From positions 62,001 through 126,000 of the forward strand of contig NZ_WTUY01000024.1 of assembly GCF_009882945.1 (NCBI RefSeq): 64,000 nt of DNA. The letters are read 5' to 3'. Below, piece after piece: positions 43,351 to 50,222 of the stretch. The notes beneath the pieces are model-generated. The model searched no databases. It saw only the letters and a program-made list of their open reading frames with translations, and had not been told where the DNA came from. The position numbers were made by a program, and so were the translations under genes. This stretch comes from Alcanivorax sp. DP30. Its GTDB lineage: Bacteria > Pseudomonadota > Gammaproteobacteria > Pseudomonadales > Alcanivoracaceae. Numbering within the stretch: the stretch's first letter is position 1; every line of letters starts with the position of its first letter.

Positions 43351-44219
43351 GGTACGCCTTCATTCAGGAGCACAGCGAGCGGTGGCGAATCCGCTCACTG
43401 TGTTCCCTGTTGGACGTTCACCCCAGTGGCTTTTATGCCTGGCAGAAACAGCCTCGTTCAGCTCGTACAATCGAGGACGAGCGCCTGACCGGGCTAATCA
43501 AGCAGTTCTGGCTGGAATCCGGAGCCGTGTATGGCTACCGGAAAATCCATACTGATCTACGCGAGTATGGCGAGCAATGCGGGCCCAATCGAGTCCACCG
43601 GCTGATGCGCCACGCGGGAATACGAGCGCAGGTGGGTTATCGTAAGCCACGCCATAGGGCTGGGGAGCTAAACAAGGTGACACCGAATATCCTGCAGCGG
43701 CAGTTCAATCCGCAAGCACCAAACGAGAGTTGGGTAACGGACATTACCTATGTCCGCACACATGAAGGCTGGCTGTATTTGGCGGTTGTTCTGGATCTGT
43801 TCTCAAGACGGGTAATCGGCTGGTCAATGCAATCCAGGATAACCAAGGAGCTGGCACTGGATGCGCTTTTGATGGCTGTCTGGCGTCGCAAGCCTGAGGG
43901 CAAGGTGATTGTGCACTCCGACCAAGGCAGCCAATACACCAGCCACGACTGGGACTCGTTTCTGAAGGCGCATGACCTGGAGGGCAGCATGAGTCGGCGT
44001 GGTAACTGTCACGACAATGCTGTTGCTGAGAGCTTCTTCCAGCTGTTGAAGAGGGAGAGGATAAAGCGAAAGATTTACAGCAGCCGGGACGCCGCCCGGG
44101 TAGATATTTTTGATTATATCGAGATGTTCTATAACAACCGGCGACGCCATGGTTTTAATGAAAAACTGTCACCGGTAGAGTATGAAAAGCGTCACCAAGA
44201 ACGGCTGGGAAGTGTCTAG
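43347..44219 (+). CDS. IS3-family transposase OrfB
   Basis: A 290-residue DDE transposase. DDE residues lie in WVTDITYV, VIVHSDQGSQY and NAVAESFFQLLKRE, and the C-terminus has the usual YNNRRRHGFNEKLSPVEYE. It has no ATG start and begins at TTG 43347 overlapping the OrfA stop. Its frame is -1 to OrfA at the A7G site, so it is most likely made as OrfAB. No frame damage is visible; the copy may still be active. Confidence 0.9.
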   Translation: MRYAFIQEHSERWRIRSLCSLLDVHPSGFYAWQKQPRSARTIEDERLTGLIKQFWLESGAVYGYRKIHTDLREYGEQCGPNRVHRLMRHAGIRAQVGYRKPRHRAGELNKVTPNILQRQFNPQAPNESWVTDITYVRTHEGWLYLAVVLDLFSRRVIGWSMQSRITKELALDALLMAVWRRKPEGKVIVHSDQGSQYTSHDWDSFLKAHDLEGSMSRRGNCHDNAVAESFFQLLKRERIKRKIYSSRDAARVDIFDYIEMFYNNRRRHGFNEKLSPVEYEKRHQERLGSV

Positions 44220-44914
44220 TGAACTGGTGGCGATTCACTATTCCCCGTGATTTTTGGCTTCTTTGGGGCCCGATAGTGTTGGCGATCATGCTCCTGCCGG
44301 GCTGCAGACAGGCTGAAAAAGCCCCGGACTTTGAATTCGTCATTGTTATTATCTAAGAATGATATTGATACTTCATCTGGGAACTCAGGCTTTAGATGTG
44401 AGAATATCAGGGCTTCATCTTCATGTATTCGCTCGTAAAAAGAAGGTTCAATAACGTGCACAGTAATAGGGATTCGGGGGGTGGTGCCCTCAATTACTGT
44501 GAAGTATAGGCTTGGTAATCCAGCCGCTTCTGCGCGGACCTTTTTCACTTCAAATGGGGTCCAGCCCTGTTTTTGCCAGCTGTAAGTATGATTTTGGGGT
44601 AAATCGAATGGCCGATCAGGAATGGTTGTTTGATCGGCGCAGGGGTGTTTGGGCCATGGTGGGTCGAGCTCATCAAAGTAAACTCGCCCTCCATGAGGAG
44701 ATTGGTAGAAAAATACGTTGTCTCCACAGACAGGACATCTGGCATTCGGGTTGGTATAGCTCACAGTATTGGGAAAAACACTTGTGAGCCATGTTGGGAG
44801 ATGGCGAGCTCCAGAATAAATGGAAGCTGAACTTCTCCAGGAATAACGGCCTCTGGAGTGGCCGCCACCCCAGCCACAATTACATCCTGGAGGATGCTTG
44901 TGCGCGTTACACAT
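44216..44914 (-). CDS. Cys-rich island protein of unknown function, end altered by IS
   Basis: A 232-residue protein not assigned to a family. It starts MCNAHKHPPGCNCGWGGG, with a compact Cys/His cluster, and has a second zinc-ribbon-like segment, ARCPVCGDNVFFYQSPHGG, followed by VYFDELDPPWPKHPC. These suggest two metal sites. The last codons (SESPPVH) and its stop derive from the IS3 inverted repeat, so the true end is lost or changed. AAAGGG precedes ATG 44914. It transcribes toward the IS. Function unknown. Confidence 0.65.
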   Translation of the reverse strand: MCNAHKHPPGCNCGWGGGHSRGRYSWRSSASIYSGARHLPTWLTSVFPNTVSYTNPNARCPVCGDNVFFYQSPHGGRVYFDELDPPWPKHPCADQTTIPDRPFDLPQNHTYSWQKQGWTPFEVKKVRAEAAGLPSLYFTVIEGTTPRIPITVHVIEPSFYERIHEDEALIFSHLKPEFPDEVSISFLDNNNDEFKVRGFFSLSAARQEHDRQHYRAPKKPKITGNSESPPVH

Positions 44915-45090
44915 CGCTATTTCCCTTTAGGTGTTTTGGCTGTCCTAAATGTCTTTAGGGGATATGGACATCTGCCGCCCCCAATGTCCATATCAAGGAT
45001 TATTAAATGGACAGCCTTAATCCTCTAGAAGTTCCACAATATCTGGCTTTGGGGGTGTCTATATGTGGACATATTACCCGTAGTTGAAAT
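44915..45090. repeat. Right island end
   Basis: Repeated words ATATGGACA (44963-44970 region), TGTCCATAT (44985-44993 region), AATGGACAG (45006-45014 region) and GTGGACATAT (45065-45074 region), then ACCCGTA (45076-45082), inverted to the left TACGGGT. Likely recombinase sites. No gene seen. Confidence 0.6.
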
Positions 45091-45249
45091 ATGCCGGCGC
45101 ATATCAAGAGCGTACTGATTGGACCCTCACTGAGCCTGCCAATCTCGGATGGTCGTCTGGCACTGGGGACCTGGCAGGGGATTTATCTCTGCGAGCATCG
45201 CGATCATGGTGGCGGGAGAAGAGTGGTGGCGACGATTCAGGGGGAGTGA
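45091..45249 (+). pseudogene. yjbQ: yjbQ 3' fragment
   Basis: The 52-codon C-terminal part of YjbQ, in frame from MPAHIK through [20 protein letters not shown] to RVVATIQGE and a TGA stop. The [11 protein letters not shown] motif is a family hallmark. It has no start signal or upstream region of its own. Together with 23554-23811 it makes one complete protein of about 139 residues, apart from one codon at the junction. Confidence 0.93.
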
Positions 45250-45264
45250 CTTTCTACACCGCCC

Positions 45265-45404
45265 GTAGGAGCGTCGCTCGCGGCGCGATAGCCCAACGTC
45301 TGAAAAATTGATTTATCAACGAGGCAAGAAGAGGACTCTGTGCCCTCTGTGTTGAAAGTGATTTTTACCCTGGCTCGGAATCGCGCCGCGAGCGACGCTC
45401 CTAC
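45265..45404. repeat. REPIN-like element 2
   Basis: Inverted 25-bp arms GTAGGAGCGTCGCTCGC... (45265-45289) and its mate ending GAGCGACGCTCCTAC (45380-45404). It differs from elements 1 and 3 by one compensated base per arm (GCTCGC for GCTGGC), which keeps the pairing. It sits 15 bases after the yjbQ 3' fragment. Confidence 0.82.
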
Positions 45405-45423
45405 AGCAGCTTTGTGGAGAAGT

Positions 45424-45494
45424 GTGTCAGAAGCGAGTTTCGAGAGGCGAATCCCCTATTTCAGAGGCCTTTCGCAACTCGCTTCTCGTGACAC
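45424..45494. repeat. Inverted repeat, GCGAGTTTCGA family, copy 2
   Basis: GTGTCAGAAGCGAGTT (45424-45439) and AACTCGCTTCTCGTGACAC (45476-45494) form long inverted arms. The inner GCGAGTTTCGA and TTTCGCAACTCGCTTC words match the copy at 20687. Confidence 0.55.
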
Positions 45495-45500
45495 GTAACC

Positions 45501-46181
45501 CTATTCAGCAATCCACTGCAGGAATTCGCGGCGCTCTTCCGGAGTGGCCTGATTCCATTGTGCCTTGAGCGTGTCCAGGTAGCGCGCTGTTGCGGCAGGC
45601 GCCGCGGCTTCTGCGGCGGCGGGGGCTGCCGGCGCCGGCAGGGGAGCGATGGCGGTACTGGCGGGCGTGGCCACTTCTTCGCCGGTGACAGGGGCGAGGA
45701 AACCGCGCTTCAGAATCAGCTTGGATTTCTCCGCAGCCACCTTTTCGCCGGTAACCGCATTTTCTGACCAGCCATTGAAGTTATCTTCCATGGCGCGGGC
45801 GGCGTCCACATCCTTGGGTTGCTCATAGCCCAGCACCCACATGTCCCCAGGCTTGCCATCAACAATAAAGTTGGCCGGGTTGGTCTTCACGATTTCGTGG
45901 TTATCCGCATCCAGCTGCCATAGTTCCTTGTAGTAAGCGAGAATTTCATAGCGACCAGGGGTGAGTTTTACGTCCTTGTAGTCGGAGGCAAAGAAGGTGT
46001 TCACCCCGTCCACTTCTTCGCCATTGATGGTGAAGACTTCCAGCTGACTGGGAATGCGCACGGTGACAATATTATTGTCGGACTGGGCAGGGCCCTCATA
46101 GAGTTGAACAACAGGGCTGCGGGCACAGGCGGAAAGCAGCAGGGCAAAAAGGGTGACAGCGGTCAGGCGCAGCGACAGCAT
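45501..46181 (-). CDS. DUF2057-family lipoprotein
   Basis: A 226-residue lipoprotein. The signal peptide ends with lipobox LLSAC (Cys about 19). The core VTVRIPSQLEVFTINGEEVD and LTPGRYEILAYYKELWQLDAD suits DUF2057 (YccT-like). An Ala/Pro-rich linker (about 170-198) leads to a final helix, LDTLKAQWNQATPEERREFL. Family function is unclear; it is likely in the periplasm or outer membrane. Third gene of a likely minus-strand operon with the Kunitz lipoprotein and the membrane protein upstream. Confidence 0.72.
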   Translation of the reverse strand: MLSLRLTAVTLFALLLSACARSPVVQLYEGPAQSDNNIVTVRIPSQLEVFTINGEEVDGVNTFFASDYKDVKLTPGRYEILAYYKELWQLDADNHEIVKTNPANFIVDGKPGDMWVLGYEQPKDVDAARAMEDNFNGWSENAVTGEKVAAEKSKLILKRGFLAPVTGEEVATPASTAIAPLPAPAAPAAAEAAAPAATARYLDTLKAQWNQATPEERREFLQWIAE

Positions 46182-46246
46182 GGTTTCTCCTTGATTCGGT
46201 AGCCCGCCAGTCTGACGGGTAAAGGTGGCAATTGGATGACAGGGGC

Positions 46247-46585
46247 CTAGAAGCCCCAGCCGTCTACATTGTTTGGGGCAACATCACGGTTCAGCGCTCC
46301 GAGGCCGCGCGCGCAGCGCACAATCCACCAGACAGTGATGACGATCATCAGCAACCAGCCGATAAAGGCCACGGTGGTGATGCCGGCAATGAACCAGTAC
46401 AGCAGACCAATCCAGAAAGTACGGTACTGGAAGCGGAAATGCTCGCGCAGGGGCGGCGGGGCGTCGCCGGCGTTCATGTGAGCGATGATGACGCCGGCAA
46501 TAGCGGTGAGACCACCGGTGATCAGACCAACCAGATGCAGCACGTAAACCAGCCGGGCCATGCCGATTCGGGAGTTATCACTCAT
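46247..46585 (-). CDS. Small DUF4870-like membrane protein
   Basis: A 112-residue protein with three hydrophobic helices (about 12-36, 53-70 and 72-92). The segment FRFQYRTFWIGLLYWF and the later WWIVRCARGL are typical of DUF4870/TM small membrane proteins. It overlaps the Kunitz gene by ATGA. Function unknown. Confidence 0.7.
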   Translation of the reverse strand: MSDNSRIGMARLVYVLHLVGLITGGLTAIAGVIIAHMNAGDAPPPLREHFRFQYRTFWIGLLYWFIAGITTVAFIGWLLMIVITVWWIVRCARGLGALNRDVAPNNVDGWGF

Positions 46586-46878
46586 CGTGGGGCTCCTTTT
46601 CCTGAATAGGGAGAGGCGGTGTCACTGGTGCTGGCATTACAGGTACTCACGCACTCTTCCATGGTGTCGAATGGCACGCTCCCCTTGCAGCCTCCCCAGA
46701 TAAAGGTGCGACAGCTGTCGCTCATGGCGTCGTAGTAGTAACGCTGGAAGGCGGCCTTGCACATACCGGATTCAGGGGGCTGGTAGCAGGCATCCGGCAG
46801 CGGAGCTTCGGCGTCGCCGTTCTGGCAGCCACTGAGCAATCCGATGATCAGAAGCAGGGGAAGGGAAAGATGGCGCAT
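46582..46878 (-). CDS. Kunitz/BPTI-domain lipoprotein
   Basis: A 98-residue protein with lipobox LLSGC and a single Kunitz domain. Cys spacing is C-x8-C-x15-C-x7-C-x11-C-x3-C, one residue short of the animal C-x12-C. The reactive-loop residue after the second Cys is Lys (GMCKAAF), as in BPTI (CKA), which predicts trypsin-like protease inhibition. RYYYDAMSDSC and FIWGGCKG are further hallmarks. The protein is probably anchored in the outer membrane or periplasm. It heads the operon with the DUF4870-like and DUF2057 genes. Confidence 0.88.
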   Translation of the reverse strand: MRHLSLPLLLIIGLLSGCQNGDAEAPLPDACYQPPESGMCKAAFQRYYYDAMSDSCRTFIWGGCKGSVPFDTMEECVSTCNASTSDTASPYSGKGAPR

Positions 46879-47012
46879 GGTCTGTCCTTGCAGGTTGCGG
46901 CTTCAACATTCGCTACTTTACCGAACTATGGCCAAGGTCGTAACCGATTCGTGTTTTTCGGCGCCGGGGTGATTTATGCTGGCCGGAGGCGAAGGAGACA
47001 GGAGAGAGTGAG

Positions 47013-47693
47013 ATGGGGCGATCAGGCTGGATGGCCGCTTTGCTGTGTCTGCTGGCAAGCAGTCAGCTGCAGGCCGATGAACTGCAGTACGGCTTTCTGC
47101 AGGCCGGCCAGCTACAGCTGAAAGACAGTGAAACCACCGTGTATGCAGGGGATGTGGAGCTCACCGGCGATTATGACGACCTGCCGTTTTTTGCTGCGGG
47201 GGTGCAGAAGATCCTCGGGGGCGATCGTTTCCGCTATGGCTATGAAGGTGGTGCGCTGATCAGCTGGCAGAACGATACGGTAGGTTATTCCGCTGTGGTG
47301 GACGGCGGGGCCACCGTCAATATCAAGGTGGATAACGAGCTACTGGTGTTCGGAACGTCGCTGGGCGGCTATGGTGATGTGAGGCTGGGTGAGCGAGCCC
47401 GCTGGTATGTCTCCGGTGGCCCCATGGTGCTGGTGGCGTCCCTGAAGCAGGAAAAGCCGGATAACTACCCGCAGCCGTTGAGCAGCACAGTGATCATCAA
47501 TGGCGACGAGCGTGATACAGGCTTTGGTTACGGTGCTTATGCATCGACCGGGTTGATCTTTGCCGTCAGCCGTGACGCTGAGGTAGGTGTGGTTGTGCGA
47601 GAACAGGCGGTAAAGATGGATTTCAATGATGCGGTGGCGGATTTTCCTTATGAGGGCACCCTGTACATGCTGAGTCTTGGGTATCGGATGTGA
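47013..47693 (+). CDS. Outer-membrane beta-barrel-like protein
   Basis: A 226-residue exported protein (signal peptide ending QLQA, about residue 21). Repeated amphipathic strands end at a C-terminal YMLSLGYRM, the aromatic-ended pattern of outer-membrane barrels. It resembles MipA/OmpV-type scaffolds, but identity is not certain. GGAGAG precedes ATG 47013. The composite repeat B lies directly after its stop codon. Confidence 0.65.
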   Translation: MGRSGWMAALLCLLASSQLQADELQYGFLQAGQLQLKDSETTVYAGDVELTGDYDDLPFFAAGVQKILGGDRFRYGYEGGALISWQNDTVGYSAVVDGGATVNIKVDNELLVFGTSLGGYGDVRLGERARWYVSGGPMVLVASLKQEKPDNYPQPLSSTVIINGDERDTGFGYGAYASTGLIFAVSRDAEVGVVVREQAVKMDFNDAVADFPYEGTLYMLSLGYRM

Positions 47694-47698
47694 AAATC

Positions 47699-47876
47699 AG
47701 CTACGAGCTACGAGCTACGAGCTACGAGCTACGAGCTACGAGGCTCAAGCTTCAGCGCGAGAGAGTGTTACAGGTTCTGAAACGTTAGAGGCCGCGCCCA
47801 TGATGTGGGCGCGGCCTCCTTGCTTTCAAAGCCCGGCACACATTTCGTCGCGTTGCAGCTTGAAGCTTGCTCCTGT
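47699..47876. repeat. Composite heptad-hairpin element, copy B
   Basis: Six AGCTACG heptads (47699-47740), then CAAGCTTCAGCGCG (47746-47759), a 13-bp stem hairpin (GAGGCCGCGCCCA 47788-47800 / TGGGCGCGGCCTC 47806-47818), then the inverted arm CGCGTTGCAGCTTGAAGC (47849-47869). It lies between convergent genes and probably ends both transcripts. Confidence 0.8.
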
Positions 47877-47877
47877 C

Positions 47878-48411
47878 TCAATCCGCCCGCATGTGTTTCT
47901 GGTCTCGCGGCAGGGTCTCATTCTTCAGGCGAATCACGGTTTTCTGGAGAAGCAGGTTGTTGGGCAGGGTGTAGCGGTGGCCCAGTTCATCCTGCACGGT
48001 GATGAAGATCAGGCCCATGTGTCGAATCTGTCCGGTGACAGTGTTGTCTCCGTCCAGTAGCCGGATGCGGTCCCCCACCCGGTAAGGGGCACTGAAGAAC
48101 AGGATAATGGCGGCGGTGGCATTGCTGAGCATGGACCAGCTGGCGAACAGCGCCACACCGAGGAGGGCCATCAACGAGGTGGCAAACACCATCAGGCCGT
48201 CGCCTTTCAGGCCCCATAGCACCCCCACAGCAATCAGGCTGATCACCAGGCAGGCGGCATTGATGACCACGGAGGTCTGGAAAATGCGAGCCCGGCTGAA
48301 CTCACGACGTCGCCCAAGCCGCTTGGTAACACCTCTCAGGATCGCTGAGATGGCCCAGCCCAGAACCAGGATCACGGCGGTCAGCAGCCATTTCATGACG
48401 ATGGATTCCAT
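47878..48411 (-). CDS. Short MscS-type channel protein
   Basis: A 177-residue MscS-family protein. It has two or three N-terminal helices and the pore and beta region (GVALFASWSMLSNATAAIIL, FSAPYRVGDRIRLLDGD, then TLPNNLLLQKTVIRL). It lacks the large C-terminal cytoplasmic cage domain of full MscS. It starts 6 bases after the MBL gene stop. Protects from osmotic shock by family; here a reduced form. Confidence 0.8.
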   Translation of the reverse strand: MESIVMKWLLTAVILVLGWAISAILRGVTKRLGRRREFSRARIFQTSVVINAACLVISLIAVGVLWGLKGDGLMVFATSLMALLGVALFASWSMLSNATAAIILFFSAPYRVGDRIRLLDGDNTVTGQIRHMGLIFITVQDELGHRYTLPNNLLLQKTVIRLKNETLPRDQKHMRAD

Positions 48412-48417
48412 GGCGGG

Positions 48418-49059
48418 TTAACCGTGTTTGCCGGACACGAAGGGGTTGTTGACCCGTTCGTGGCCGATGGTGGACATGGGGCCGTGGCCGGGGATGAAGG
48501 AGACATCGTCATCCAGGGTCAGCAGCTTGTCCTTGATAGCGGCGATCAGGGTATCGAAGTCCCCTTTGGGGAAGTCGGTACGCCCAATGGAGCCGTTGAA
48601 GAGTACGTCACCGACTACGACCAGTTTGCTTTCCGGTTGGTAGAAGACGACATGGCCAGGGGTATGACCGGGGCAATGGCGAACTTCAAATTCGGTTGCG
48701 CCCACGGTGACGCGGTCACCGTCTTCCAGCCAGCGGTTCGGCGTGAAGGGTGGTGACGGGGGGAAGCCCATCATCTGCGCCTGTTGCGGCAGCATGTCAA
48801 TCCAGAACTGGTCGTCCCGATGAGGGCCTTCAATGGGCAGATTGAGCTGTTCGGCCAGTTGCGCCACTGCGCCCACGTGATCCAGGTGGGCGTGGGTCAC
48901 CAGAATCTTCTCCGGGGTGCCGCCCACCTGTTGCAAGGCTTCCAGAATGTTTTCCAGGTCCCCGCCGGGATCCACGATGGCGACCTTGTCCGTGGTTTCA
49001 CATTTCAGGAATGAACAATTCTGCTGGAACTGGGTGACTGGAAGGATGGCGTATTTCAT
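48418..49059 (-). CDS. Glyoxalase II-like MBL hydrolase (YcbL type)
   Basis: A 213-residue metallo-beta-lactamase-fold protein. It shows VTHAHLDHVGA (metal motif), HCPGHTPGHVVFY, VVVGDVLFNGSIGRTDFPKG, and FIPGHGPMSTIGHE, the set typical of YcbL-type type II glyoxalases. It probably hydrolyses thioesters such as S-lactoylglutathione. Forms a two-gene unit with the short MscS-like gene that follows. Confidence 0.88.
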   Translation of the reverse strand: MKYAILPVTQFQQNCSFLKCETTDKVAIVDPGGDLENILEALQQVGGTPEKILVTHAHLDHVGAVAQLAEQLNLPIEGPHRDDQFWIDMLPQQAQMMGFPPSPPFTPNRWLEDGDRVTVGATEFEVRHCPGHTPGHVVFYQPESKLVVVGDVLFNGSIGRTDFPKGDFDTLIAAIKDKLLTLDDDVSFIPGHGPMSTIGHERVNNPFVSGKHG

Positions 49060-49235
49060 GGCTGTCAGCCTGTTTGTTCGGGGTTGCGACGGTGTCGGCA
49101 GTATAGCGGTTCACCCTGCTGGTCTGCATGTTTCCTGGAGTAAAAATATTTGCAAATTCAGCCTTGGGAGGGGTATGCGCATGTTCCGGCAGTGCTATTT
49201 TAAAGCCCATCATTATTTCACCTAAGGAAGAAACC

Positions 49236-50066
49236 ATGGAGATGGAGCAGATCCAGCCTTATATGGACAAGGCGATCGAGTTGGGCATGACCTACTTGCC
49301 CAAGGTGGTGCTGGCGATCATTACCCTGATTGTCGGCTTCTGGATCATCAAGCGTATTGGTAAGGGGCTAAACAAGGTGCTTGGCCATCAGGCCATCGAT
49401 GATTCCCTGCAGCGTTTCCTCACCAGCTTGCTGGATGTGCTGCTGAAGATCCTGTTGCTGGTGGCGGTGGCAGGGATGGTGGGAATTGAAACCACGTCCT
49501 TTATTGCCATGCTGGGAGCCATTGGCCTGGCGGTTGGCCTGGCCCTGCAAGGAAGTCTGGGTAATCTGGCTGGTGGTGTATTGGTGTTGTTTTTCAAACC
49601 CTATCGGGTGGGGGATATCATTGAAGCCCAGGGGCACATGGGCAAGGTGCATGATATCCAGATCTTCACCACCATTCTGATCACCTACGATAACCAGCGC
49701 ATCGTGATTCCCAACGGCCTCATGTCCAATGGATGCATCAAGAATGTCTTCTGCGAGCCGCAGCGCCGTGTCGATATCGAGTTTGGTATCAGCTACGGGG
49801 ACAGCATCGAGGATGCCAGGGCGGCGATTCAAGGCGTTATCGACAGTGATGATAGAATTCTGGGCGGTGGCAAATTTGATCCGAATATTTTCGTTTCTGC
49901 CCATGCTGACAGCAGCATCAATATGTTGACGCGTGTCTGGGTGAATTCCGAAGATTACTGGCCGGTCTATTTCGGCCTGTTCGAGCAGGTGAAATACGCC
50001 TTCGACAAGGCTGGTATCACCATCCCGTTCCCGCAGCGGGATGTGCATTTGTTCCAGCAAAGCTAA
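49236..50066 (+). CDS. mscS: MscS-family mechanosensitive channel
   Basis: A 276-residue MscS. Three N-terminal helices, pore helix GLALQGSLGNLAGGVLVLFF, the beta domain with PYRVGDIIEAQGHMGKVHDI, NQRIVIPNGLMSNGCIKN, and a C-terminal cage with EDARAAIQGVIDSDDRI. Length matches MscS (286 in E. coli). It opens under membrane tension to release solutes. AAGGAAG is 7 bases before ATG 49236, which settles the start; the frame is open 36 codons further upstream. Confidence 0.93.
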   Translation: MEMEQIQPYMDKAIELGMTYLPKVVLAIITLIVGFWIIKRIGKGLNKVLGHQAIDDSLQRFLTSLLDVLLKILLLVAVAGMVGIETTSFIAMLGAIGLAVGLALQGSLGNLAGGVLVLFFKPYRVGDIIEAQGHMGKVHDIQIFTTILITYDNQRIVIPNGLMSNGCIKNVFCEPQRRVDIEFGISYGDSIEDARAAIQGVIDSDDRILGGGKFDPNIFVSAHADSSINMLTRVWVNSEDYWPVYFGLFEQVKYAFDKAGITIPFPQRDVHLFQQS

Positions 50067-50068
50067 AA

Positions 50069-50216
50069 AGCTTCGAGCTACAAGCTACAAGCTACAAGCT
50101 ACAACGCGAAACAGCTTTTCTTGTGTGAAAAATCATGAGGCCGCACCCAAATTTCGGTCGCGGCCTCATGCCTTTAATTCAATCAAAAAGCCTGCCGCGT
50201 TGTAGCTTGAGGCTTG
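50069..50216. repeat. Composite heptad-hairpin element, copy C
   Basis: Five heptads (AGCTTCG, then four AGCTACA, 50069-50103) run into AAGCTACAACGCG (50096-50108). Then the hairpin CATGAGGCCGC (50134-50144) / GCGGCCTCATG (50160-50170), and the inverted arm CGCGTTGTAGCTTGAGGC (50196-50216). It separates convergent mscS and P450. Confidence 0.8.
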
Positions 50217-50222
50217 CAGCTG

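Larger units (their letters stand above)
43009..44237 (+). mobile_element. IS3-family insertion sequence
   Basis: About 1.23 kb, bounded by inverted repeats TGAATCGCCACC (left 43009; right end 44237 reading inward), which continue with CTAGACAC in both arms. It carries orfA and orfB. The flanking triplets differ (GGA left, CTA right), so there is no target-site duplication. The ends supply the stop codons for both neighbouring genes. OrfB resembles the IS3-family DDE enzymes of IS51-like elements; the exact subgroup is not certain. Confidence 0.88.
23812..45090. mobile_element. Genomic island in yjbQ with recombinase trio and defence cargo
   Basis: About 21.3 kb separates the two halves of yjbQ, with 86 codons on the left and 52 on the right adding up to the family length. 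Ends carry an inverted TACGGGT motif (23813-23819; ACCCGTA at 45076-45082), and AT-rich sequence with repeated ATGGACA-like words. The right part encodes three overlapping tyrosine recombinases. Cargo includes a type I restriction system, a CBASS-like operon, an ATPase-PIN pair and a toxin-antitoxin pair. Mobility by the trio is inferred. The base composition differs visibly from the flanks. Confidence 0.9.
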
